Of a stretch of 34,835 nt of DNA, positions 17,212-24,297 are shown one piece after another. Each line of letters opens with the position of its first letter. Within the stretch, counting starts at the first letter, position 1. Source of the stretch: Bacteroidota bacterium (GTDB lineage: Bacteria; Bacteroidota; Bacteroidia; Chitinophagales; Saprospiraceae); contig JANSWP010000077.1 in NCBI GenBank assembly GCA_024743405.1, positions 1 through 34,835 of the forward strand, written 5' to 3'. A program made the position numbers and the translations under genes. Below the pieces are notes generated by a model that was given only the letters and a program-made list of their open reading frames with translations, made no database searches and was not told the origin of the DNA.

Positions 17212-17925
17212 TTAAGAAAGCTGTCTTAAATACATTTGAATCGTATTCTTTAAGCCATAATATATCGCATCTGCAATCAACGCATGTCCGATCGAAACTT
17301 CTAGGAGGCTTTCAATATGCTCTTTATAAAAGCTCAAATTGTCAAGATTTAAATCATGTCCTGCATTCACGCCCAAACCCAATTCAGCAGCTATTTTGGC
17401 ACATCTACGGTGAGGTTCAATCGCCCTTTCTCTATTTTCATGAAACTGTTTGGCATAATCTCCTGTATAAAACTCAATTCTATCAGCCCCTACTTTTTTA
17501 GCTCCTTCCAAATATTTTTCTTCCGCATCCAAAAATATGGAAACCCTGATACCTGCGTCTTTCAATTCCCCAATCACATCGGTCAAAAATGATTCGTTCG
17601 AAATCGTATCCCACCCCTTATCAGAAGTCAATATCCCTGGTGCATCAGGAACCAATGTACATTGATCGGGACGATTGGCTAAAACCAGTTCTAAAAATTT
17701 AGGATTAGGATTGCCTTCTATGTTGTATTCTGTAGTAACAATTTCTTTCAAAGCGGGTACGTCTGCATATCGTATATGCCGTTCATCTGGACGGGGGTGA
17801 ACTGTAATTCCTTGTGCTCCAAATGCTTCGCAATCTTTGGCAACTTGGACTAAATTGGGCAAGTTACCTCCACGAGCATTACGCAGAGTAGCAATTTTAT
17901 TCACATTAACTGAAAGTCGAGTCAA
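17212..17925 (-). CDS. pdxJ: Pyridoxine 5'-phosphate synthase
   Basis: PdxJ condenses 3-amino-2-oxopropyl phosphate with deoxyxylulose 5-phosphate to pyridoxine 5'-phosphate, the last ring-forming step of DXP-dependent vitamin B6 synthesis. The 237-residue product fits the family length. Signatures are TRLSVNVNKIATLRNARGG, the active-site segment TVHPRPDERHIR, TLVPDAP, GLGVNAGHDLN and VSIGHALIADAIYYGL. There is no ATG: the TTG at 17925 gives the family-like start (M)TRLSVNVNKIA. Another in-frame TTG at 17949 would add eight hydrophobic residues and is less likely. It is divergent from the CPBP gene and not linked to other B6 genes. Confidence 0.95.
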   Translation of the reverse strand: MTRLSVNVNKIATLRNARGGNLPNLVQVAKDCEAFGAQGITVHPRPDERHIRYADVPALKEIVTTEYNIEGNPNPKFLELVLANRPDQCTLVPDAPGILTSDKGWDTISNESFLTDVIGELKDAGIRVSIFLDAEEKYLEGAKKVGADRIEFYTGDYAKQFHENRERAIEPHRRCAKIAAELGLGVNAGHDLNLDNLSFYKEHIESLLEVSIGHALIADAIYYGLKNTIQMYLRQLS

Positions 17926-18039
17926 ATTGATTAGGATAAGTAAGTTCAATTTTGCACGCTCTATGCGTCTCGTTTAATAGAAAGACGACATGAAAATGCA
18001 AATTTTAGACTAATTTCGGCGTAAAATTACTAAAACAGA

Positions 18040-18966
18040 ATGAGTGAATTTCAAAAAAATCATATAAAAAATAACTTAACTAGATATTTGCCAGCTAGAT
18101 CATTGTTAATATTATTAGTCCTTTTTATCTTTATAGGTATATTATTGGGTAGTATTTTTACTTGGATTATATTTTATTTTGAAGAAACAACATTTGAAGA
18201 AATATTAAAAAAAGCCCCATCGGAATTAAATCTGCATTATCGGAACCTGATGAGATGGATCACATTGATCAATCATTCCTTAACCTTCTTATTTCCTAGT
18301 ATCCTACTGGTATATTTATTAGAAAAAAGCAACTGGTTAAGCTATTTACAACTGACCAAATCACCTCGTCCATACAACATCGGACTTAGTATTTTATTAA
18401 TACTTGCCGCTTTTCCATTGACTCAATTCATTTTTTGGATTAATAAACAAATCCCCTTATCTAAATTATTTCAACAATGGGAAGAATCCTCCGAAACAGC
18501 CATCAATGGACTAATCATTATGGAAGGTCCTATGGAGTTATTTTTTAGTTTATTTGTCATGGCTATTCTTCCAGCATTAGGAGAAGAATTTCTTTTCCGA
18601 GGTATCCTACAGAAAAATCTAGAAAAAATATTCAAGAGTGGTCATGCAGCCGTTTGGCTAGCGGCTTTTATTTTTAGTGCTTTCCATTTTCAGTTTATGG
18701 GGTTTTTACCAAGGTTTTTCTTGGGCATTTTATTAGGATATTTGTTTCTATGGACAAGAAACCTTTGGATTCCAATTATTGCACACCTTATATATAATGG
18801 TATCCAAGTTTTGGCTGCTTATCGACTAGGGGACCAAATCGAAAGCCTAAAAGCCAATACTGACCAACCATTACCTATTGGCATTATCATCTTTTCTTTT
18901 ATCTTCGTGGCTACCTCAATCTATGCTATTTATAAATTTAATCGCATTGAGGTTAGTGAGCCCTAA
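18040..18966 (+). CDS. CPBP-family intramembrane metalloprotease
   Basis: This 308-residue polytopic membrane protein has about eight hydrophobic segments. The CPBP/Abi (CAAX protease and bacteriocin-processing) motifs are complete: EEFLFRG with Glu182-Glu183 and Arg187 (motif 1), FSAFHFQF with His216 (motif 2), and AHLIYNG with His249 and Asn253 (motif 3). The family is related to Rce1 prenyl-protein proteases; the bacterial substrate here is unknown. It is followed 58 nt later by cdsA on the same strand and probably shares its transcript and terminator. Confidence 0.92.
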   Translation: MSEFQKNHIKNNLTRYLPARSLLILLVLFIFIGILLGSIFTWIIFYFEETTFEEILKKAPSELNLHYRNLMRWITLINHSLTFLFPSILLVYLLEKSNWLSYLQLTKSPRPYNIGLSILLILAAFPLTQFIFWINKQIPLSKLFQQWEESSETAINGLIIMEGPMELFFSLFVMAILPALGEEFLFRGILQKNLEKIFKSGHAAVWLAAFIFSAFHFQFMGFLPRFFLGILLGYLFLWTRNLWIPIIAHLIYNGIQVLAAYRLGDQIESLKANTDQPLPIGIIIFSFIFVATSIYAIYKFNRIEVSEP

Positions 18967-18985
18967 AACAAAACGAAAAACATAA

Positions 18986-19015
18986 AAACTCACTAACTCA
19001 AAACTCACTAACTCG
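18986..19015. repeat. Tandem 15-mer direct repeat
   Basis: Two adjacent copies of AAACTCACTAACTCA (18986-19000) and AAACTCACTAACTCG (19001-19015) differ only at the last base. They fill the gap between the CPBP gene and cdsA, ending ten bases before the cdsA ATG. Function is unknown. Confidence 0.8.
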
Positions 19016-19024
19016 AATACTAAA

Positions 19025-19861
19025 ATGCGAGGACTACTACGAAGAGCTTCTACTGCCGTTTTTTTTGTCATTGTAATGCTCGGAGGGCTTTACGGAGGAA
19101 AATATCCTTTTGTTATCCTTTTTGCCATTATTACTAGCCTTTGCCTTTGGGAATATTTTAATATGGTATTGTCGCGTTACCATAAGCGCGATAGATTTAG
19201 GGTTTTTTTGGGAGTCGCTTTCGGACTCTCTCCATTTCTATTGGCTTCCATTTTACAATTAGATCTTATTGTGCGATATGATCAATTCGTAATTCTTACT
19301 TCAGCGTTATTTTTTCCCTTTATTTTTCTAGCGTTTATATACGAGTTATTTTCTAAATCTGACCGTCCTTTCCAAAATGTCGCCTTCATTGTTTTGGGAA
19401 TGGTTTATATAGGTGCCCCTTTTGCCCTCCTCGATTACATCGCGTTTGATAATGACAAGTTCTATTCAAATACGGTTTTCGGAATTTTAGCAATGACTTG
19501 GATGAATGATACAGGTGCCTACTTGATTGGTTCTTGGATTGGAAAGACACCTTTAATTCCTCGAATTTCGCCAAATAAAACATGGGAAGGGTCTATTGGA
19601 GGCGTCGTGGTCACCTTTTTGACTGCCTTTGCTTTATGCGCCTTATTTAAAGAACTAAGTTTAACTAATTGGTTAGTTCTTGCTGGCATCACAGCTGTCT
19701 TTGGATCAATTGGCGACTTAGTAGAATCTATGCTAAAACGAAACTCAGGGGTAAAAGATTCGGGTAGTTTACTGCCTGGGCATGGTGGTGTACTCGATCG
19801 ATTTGATGCTTTCATCTTCGTTTTACCATTTGCGGCAGCCTATCTTTTATATATTCGTTAA
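19025..19861 (+). CDS. cdsA: Phosphatidate cytidylyltransferase (CDP-diglyceride synthase)
   Basis: CdsA converts phosphatidic acid and CTP to CDP-diacylglycerol, the precursor of bacterial phospholipids, in the inner membrane. The protein has 278 residues and about seven or eight membrane segments. The family signature SMLKRNSGVKDSGSLLPGHG, continuing GVLDRFD, is at residues 235-261. The more central WMNDTGAYLIG and ISPNKTWEGSIGG segments are also typical. The gene follows the CPBP protease gene and precedes a hairpin terminator. Confidence 0.97.
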   Translation: MRGLLRRASTAVFFVIVMLGGLYGGKYPFVILFAIITSLCLWEYFNMVLSRYHKRDRFRVFLGVAFGLSPFLLASILQLDLIVRYDQFVILTSALFFPFIFLAFIYELFSKSDRPFQNVAFIVLGMVYIGAPFALLDYIAFDNDKFYSNTVFGILAMTWMNDTGAYLIGSWIGKTPLIPRISPNKTWEGSIGGVVVTFLTAFALCALFKELSLTNWLVLAGITAVFGSIGDLVESMLKRNSGVKDSGSLLPGHGGVLDRFDAFIFVLPFAAAYLLYIR

Positions 19862-19927
19862 CGATCTGAAGGGTCGCTTTCAAAATAAATAATATCTAAT
19901 TCTTGTCAAAAAATATACATCTTAGTC

Positions 19928-19978
19928 ATCAAAAGGCAACCAAGTCGCGACTCTACTCGTTACCTTTTTGATTTTTTG
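19928..19978 (+). terminator. Terminator downstream of cdsA
   Basis: ATCAAAAGGCAAC pairs with GTTACCTTTTTGAT (19959-19972) with one mismatch and a small bulge, followed by TTTTTG. It lies 66 nt after the cdsA stop. Confidence 0.65.
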
Positions 19979-19998
19979 TGATCTACTCTTAATTTTGG

Positions 19999-20029
19999 TT
20001 GAATATTTAATTACTTAATAATAGATTTG
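19999..20029 (+). promoter_or_regulatory. Candidate promoter for the outer-membrane barrel gene
   Basis: TTG (19999-20001), a 20-nt spacer and TAGATTTG (20022-20029) match the Bacteroidota -33/-7 arrangement. The predicted leader is about 200 nt and contains the palindrome at 20104-20183. Confidence 0.45.
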
Positions 20030-20103
20030 AATCTTCTTCCAATCCCAAATCATCATTAACTAAGGAATGAAGGTTAAATGAAGTATCATTTTTAGTCTAG
20101 ATA

Positions 20104-20183
20104 TTTTTTTCTTAATCGAGACGTTGAAAGGGAGCATATCCGTAGATACGTGACTTTTTCAACAATGAAGATTAAGGAAAAAA
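20104..20183. repeat. Palindromic intergenic repeat in the leader of the barrel gene
   Basis: Left-arm segments TTTTTTCTTAATC (20105-20117) and GTTGAAA (20123-20129) are mirrored by TTTCAAC (20157-20163) and GATTAAGGAAAAAA (20170-20183). The centre holds GCATATCCGTAGATACG, which matches the reverse complement of the core of the element at 1-158. As RNA it would fold into a long hairpin 55 nt before the ATG of the next gene. Confidence 0.7.
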
Positions 20184-20237
20184 GAAGCGCATAAAAGTGG
20201 TACTTTATTTAATTTTCATTCCTAATCACCAAGTACA

Positions 20238-20882
20238 ATGAAAAAATTACTCATTTTTAGTCTATTAGCCGTCTTCTTCACTTGCGCTTTTACTGTGGAT
20301 GCAGAAGCTCAACGTCGAGGAAAAAAGAAAAAGAAAACGACAACAACAGATAAATACTTTGATGAAAGTGGAGATTTCCTTGCTAAAGTCTGGTATGGTG
20401 CCGGCTTTAATTTAGGTTTCAATCAAAGTTCTTATCAAGGCAATGATTTTAGTACCTTTAATTTTGGACTATCGCCTATGGCTGGGTATAAAATCTCTGA
20501 CCAATTCTCTGTAGGACCAAGATTTGAATTTGCCTATCAAGGGAATAGAATTTCGGCGGGTCAAAATACGAATGATGATATAAAATTTAATGGTGTTAAT
20601 TTGGGCTTGGGAATTTTCTCTCGTTTTAAAATCAATCAAACTTATTTCATCCATGCTGAGTATCAACAATTAAATGAAGAAAGACCAACTGGCGTCATAA
20701 ATTTCCAAACAGACAAATTTGAAACCATTAGAGAGTGGTCTACTAATTATTATGCTGGAGTAGGATATACCAGTGGTGGTCTAGTTTCTTTTGAAGGATA
20801 TGCATTATGGAATTTTGCAGAAGAATTTACTTCCAGTAATATTCCACTTGAGATTCGATTTGGGCTAAATTATAAGTTTTGA
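20238..20882 (+). CDS. Outer-membrane beta-barrel protein
   Basis: This is a 214-residue protein. A signal peptide (MKKLLIFSLLAVFFTCAF...AEAQ, ~1-25) is followed by a very basic patch RRGKKKKKTTTTDK. Then come eight or so amphipathic beta strands in alternating pattern (WYGAGFNLGFNQSSY, FNFGLSPMAGYKI, FSVGPRFEFAYQGNRI, GVNLGLGIFSRFKI, YFIHAEYQQLNEE, NYYAGVGYTSGG), ending in the barrel-like RFGLNYKF with terminal Phe. It fits the small porin or OmpA-like eight-strand barrel group; no specific family or substrate is recognised. It has its own leader and shares a bidirectional terminator with asnS. Confidence 0.85.
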   Translation: MKKLLIFSLLAVFFTCAFTVDAEAQRRGKKKKKTTTTDKYFDESGDFLAKVWYGAGFNLGFNQSSYQGNDFSTFNFGLSPMAGYKISDQFSVGPRFEFAYQGNRISAGQNTNDDIKFNGVNLGLGIFSRFKINQTYFIHAEYQQLNEERPTGVINFQTDKFETIREWSTNYYAGVGYTSGGLVSFEGYALWNFAEEFTSSNIPLEIRFGLNYKF

Positions 20883-20924
20883 TAAAGAGTTAATAAATTC
20901 TTTTTACCATTTCTCAATTACCTA

Positions 20925-20969
20925 AAAAAAATGGGGCAAAATTCGTAAAGAATAATGCCCCATTTTTTT
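20925..20969. terminator. Bidirectional terminator between the barrel gene and asnS
   Basis: AAAAAATGGGGCA (20925-20938) and TGCCCCATTTTTTT (20956-20969) form a strong A/T-flanked stem usable on both strands. It sits between the convergent ends at 20882 (+) and 20992 (-). Confidence 0.9.
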
Positions 20970-20991
20970 TCATTTAAACCTGAATCCAGAC

Positions 20992-22449
20992 TTAAAACTC
21001 TGCATTTCCAGGCGTCCTAGGGAAAGCAATAACATCTCTAATGTTACTCATTCCAGTGATAAATTGAACAATTCTTTCGAAACCTAAACCAAAACCTGAA
21101 TGCGGGCATCCACCAAACTTCCTCAATTCCAAATACCACCACATTTCCTCTTCAGGAATATCCATTTCATTCATTTTGTTCACTAACAAATCGAGGCGTT
21201 CTTCTCTTTGTGACCCACCAATCACCTCACCAATATAAGGGAAAAGCACATCCATTGCGGCAACAGTATCACCAGGAATGTTTTCATCCTTTTCATTTAA
21301 ACGCATGTAAAACGCCTTAATCTTAGCTGGATAATCCCTTACAATAACCGGCTTTTTAAATTTTTTCTCTACCAAATATCGCTCATGTTCCGATTGTAAA
21401 TCTGTCCCCCACTCCACAGGAAATTCGAATTTCCCTTTCTTATATGGTTTAGAATTTTTCAAAATCCGAATGGCTTCAGAATAAGTGATTCTTTCGTAAT
21501 CATTATCCACCACAAAGCGCAACATTTCAATCAAGCCCATCGGACGGCGCTTATCTGCAGACAAATTTTTCTCCGCATCTTTGATTCTTTGATCCAAAAA
21601 TGCCAAATCATCCGGGTAATTATCCAAAATGTGATTGATGAGGTATTTTGTAAAATCCTCCGCCAAGTCCATATTATCGAAAATATCAAAAAAGGCGACT
21701 TCTGGTTCAATCATCCAAAACTCGGCTAGGTGACGAGGCGTATGTGAATTTTCTGCCCGGAAAGTAGGTCCAAAAGTGTAAATTTTTCCGAGTGCCAACG
21801 CCGCAATTTCACCTTGTAATTGACCAGAAACGGTCAAATTGGTCGCTTTCCCAAAGAAATCTTGACCATAATCAATTTTTCCATCCTCTCCTCTAGGAGG
21901 ATTCTCCATATCCAAGTTTGTCACATGAAACATTTCTCCCGCACCTTCTGCATCACTTCCGGTAATGATCGGCGTATGCATGTAATAATATCCACGATCA
22001 TTAAAATATTTATTAACCGCAAAGGCAATGGCATGACGTATACGGAAAACAGCACTGAATGTGTTGGTTCGCATTCGAAAATGTGCCTTTTCACGCAAAT
22101 ACTCCATTGTCATCCGTTTTGGCTGAAGATGATAATCATCTGGATTATTCTCTCCCAAGATTTCAATTTGATCTGCGACAACCTCCACCGCCTGTCCTGC
22201 ACCCTGTGACTCTACCAATTTTCCGGAGATGGAAAGGCAAGCATGGTATTTAATTCTATCCAAAATAGCTTTATCAAAATTCTCAAAATCGACTACTATT
22301 TGGATATTATTAAAACAAGATCCATCATTCAATTGAATAAATCGATTGGCACGAAAAGCACGTACCCAACCTTTTATGAGGACTGTCTGATCTAAATTTT
22401 CAGATTGAAAGTCCGCTGTTAAAACCGTTTTAATTTCTGTTCGTCTCAT
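20992..22449 (-). CDS. asnS: Asparaginyl-tRNA synthetase
   Basis: This class IIb synthetase charges tRNA-Asn with asparagine. The protein has 485 residues. An OB-fold anticodon-binding domain spans ~20-105 ([20 protein letters not shown]). The catalytic core includes motif 2 [21 protein letters not shown] (230-250) and motif 3 [20 protein letters not shown] (452-471), ending in [15 protein letters not shown]. The insertion and the ending are of the AsnRS rather than AspRS type. It is transcribed alone, and its terminator is shared with the convergent barrel gene. Confidence 0.97.
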   Translation of the reverse strand: MRRTEIKTVLTADFQSENLDQTVLIKGWVRAFRANRFIQLNDGSCFNNIQIVVDFENFDKAILDRIKYHACLSISGKLVESQGAGQAVEVVADQIEILGENNPDDYHLQPKRMTMEYLREKAHFRMRTNTFSAVFRIRHAIAFAVNKYFNDRGYYYMHTPIITGSDAEGAGEMFHVTNLDMENPPRGEDGKIDYGQDFFGKATNLTVSGQLQGEIAALALGKIYTFGPTFRAENSHTPRHLAEFWMIEPEVAFFDIFDNMDLAEDFTKYLINHILDNYPDDLAFLDQRIKDAEKNLSADKRRPMGLIEMLRFVVDNDYERITYSEAIRILKNSKPYKKGKFEFPVEWGTDLQSEHERYLVEKKFKKPVIVRDYPAKIKAFYMRLNEKDENIPGDTVAAMDVLFPYIGEVIGGSQREERLDLLVNKMNEMDIPEEEMWWYLELRKFGGCPHSGFGLGFERIVQFITGMSNIRDVIAFPRTPGNAEF

Positions 22450-22696
22450 GGCTTCGAGTTCTCAGTTCTGAATTCCAAATTTTGAGTTTTTGTCCAATTT
22501 AAATAATGAACAACTAGGTCTCAAAATGAGAAACTCCAAAAAAGTTGCGAAAATAAAGAGTTTGGGAAGAAATTTTAGTTTGAAGAACAATTATTACGGA
22601 ACTTCGTTTACAGAAAGCTCTTTTTGAATATCATTTTTCCTAATATAAAAATATGTTTCCTAAAATCTCGTTGGATTACCATACAAATTGGCGCTC

Positions 22697-23368
22697 ATGA
22701 AAATTCAATTCCTATCCATTTTTTTTCTTCTTTTTTTGTCTTTCCCTCTTTTTGCCCAAAAGCAAAGCCCTTACCCGCGCGAATTTGGCATTGACCTAAT
22801 TTGGATGATTGTCTCTACCTCGGGACATGAGCCCGCAAGCACAGATGTAGAATTAATTTTTAAAGAAAGTCACGACCAATTAGATTTAAGATTTAAATTC
22901 CTTTTGTCTTCTAACTTTCGTGATCGAGACTTGATAAGCAGTTTTACAAAAGATTCCATACAAACCCTAAATTTTTACCGCCAACGAAAAACCGCAGCCG
23001 TCAATATTGGAGTAGCTTATAATAAAATAACGAGTGGTCTACCTGTTTATGTTGGCGTTGATTTTCAAACGGCATGGCACTCTGGCGACACGGAAGTTGA
23101 CCGTTGCTTTGTAGGTGCTAATTGCAAAAGATTTCAAGGTCTATCCAACCAGCATTTATCTGTTGGGTTGATTCCTTTCTTTGGCACAAAAATCCCACTT
23201 TCTGATCGACTCATGTTTACACTAGAATTTGGGACTCAAATTAATTATCATTTTGGGAAAAGAAAATATCTGGATATAGAAGATGGAGTTCAAGAATATA
23301 ATATTGATGGGCTAGAATTACAATTGAACCGGCTAGTCAATGATATAGCTGTGGTCTATTTGTTTTAG
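22697..23368 (+). CDS. Secreted or outer-membrane protein of unknown function
   Basis: This 223-residue protein is not recognised. The start at 22697 (ATG) is preferred over a TTG three codons upstream because it gives the signal peptide MKIQFLSIFFLLFLSFPLFAQ. The mature part has alternating beta strands (DQLDLRFKFLLSSNFRD, TAAVNIGVAYNKI, PVYVGVDFQTAWHS, HLSVGLIPFFGTKI, LMFTLEFGTQINYHFG) and ends NDIAVVYLF with terminal Phe, consistent with a small outer-membrane barrel. Two cysteines (RCFVGANCKRF) may form an outer-loop disulfide. It is transcribed alone, divergent from asnS. Confidence 0.75.
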   Translation: MKIQFLSIFFLLFLSFPLFAQKQSPYPREFGIDLIWMIVSTSGHEPASTDVELIFKESHDQLDLRFKFLLSSNFRDRDLISSFTKDSIQTLNFYRQRKTAAVNIGVAYNKITSGLPVYVGVDFQTAWHSGDTEVDRCFVGANCKRFQGLSNQHLSVGLIPFFGTKIPLSDRLMFTLEFGTQINYHFGKRKYLDIEDGVQEYNIDGLELQLNRLVNDIAVVYLF

Positions 23369-23427
23369 TTTCTTTCAAGTTATTTCTTGCGTTATTGTGG
23401 CAAAAAAAACTTTAAAACCTTTCAGAA

Positions 23428-23478
23428 TCAGGTGTCAGATGTCAGGTCAAAAATTAAAATTTTCGTTCAGGTGTCAGA
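23428..23478. repeat. Short dispersed direct repeat (TCAGGTGTCAGA)
   Basis: TCAGGTGTCAGA occurs at 23428-23439 and again at 23467-23478, with a related ATGTCAGGTC between and a CTGACTCCTGACCCC stretch after it. It lies in the gap between two convergent genes and looks like the remains of a short repeat array. Confidence 0.6.
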
Positions 23479-23534
23479 AAAACCCTCATCCCTGACTCCT
23501 GACCCCTATGGGACTGGCTGCGCCAGGTTAGGGA

Positions 23535-24233
23535 TTACTGAAATTTCTTAACAACCCTATCTGCAGTCAAATGCTTCACTACATTAATAGCTTGACAAGA
23601 ATTAGCCCCATAATCAACCATTACAGGTCCTATATCTTTTGCTATTTTCAATGATTTTCCCCAAAGATTTTTATTCCGCATACCTATTCTCATCAGGGCA
23701 GAATTCATCGCATCTTTTACAAAGTTTTCTTCTGATTTGATATTATTTTTGATAAGGTCTAAATATTTTTCAAAAAAATCATCGGTGAGTGCTTTATCCT
23801 TTTTATCCTTAGCCAATTCATACATTAGTAAATACCCGCTTCGGCGTCTCAAATGATCATCTGACTCAATCCAATCCATAGCCAATTCTCGAACAAAAGG
23901 CACCTTTGCCAAGGTTCCATTACAGGAACAATAAGCATGAGATAACATCCAAAAATTAGTTTCTTCGACTTGCTTTTCAGCTTGTTCTCGAGTAATTTTT
24001 TTGGGTTCTTCCACAAAGGTAGATAGTAATTTTGCTTCAAGAATATCACTTTCCCATAACTCTAGAGCTACTATATGGTCTCGTCCTATTTGCTTTGCCA
24101 TTTTCCTCAATTTCGTCAATCCTATCCCTAAACTACTGACTTTTCCTTTTCCATAACCTGCACGTTCCCAATGTTTTATTCCTCGTTCATCTTTATTTTT
24201 TTCGAGCAATTGAATTATTTCTTGATAGGTCAT
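23535..24233 (-). CDS. AlkD-like DNA alkylation repair (HEAT-repeat) protein
   Basis: This 232-residue, wholly alpha-helical protein matches the DNA alkylation repair family (AlkC/AlkD type). That family forms HEAT-like repeats that cradle DNA and excise alkylated bases such as N3- and N7-alkylpurines. Features include GLGIGLTKLRKMAKQIGRD-like helix 1-3 packing, EETNFWMLSHAY, MDWIESDDHLRRRSGYLLMY and the C-terminal IKSEENFVKDAMNSALMRIG. I could not confidently place the catalytic Asp/Trp pair of AlkD, so glycosylase activity is not assured. It lies 64 nt downstream of dnaX and is likely co-transcribed. Confidence 0.85.
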   Translation of the reverse strand: MTYQEIIQLLEKNKDERGIKHWERAGYGKGKVSSLGIGLTKLRKMAKQIGRDHIVALELWESDILEAKLLSTFVEEPKKITREQAEKQVEETNFWMLSHAYCSCNGTLAKVPFVRELAMDWIESDDHLRRRSGYLLMYELAKDKKDKALTDDFFEKYLDLIKNNIKSEENFVKDAMNSALMRIGMRNKNLWGKSLKIAKDIGPVMVDYGANSCQAINVVKHLTADRVVKKFQ

Positions 24234-24297
24234 TTTATGAATTTATCATTTGATAGTTATAGCACGAAGCAACAAATCAATCAATACTTGAACAAAA

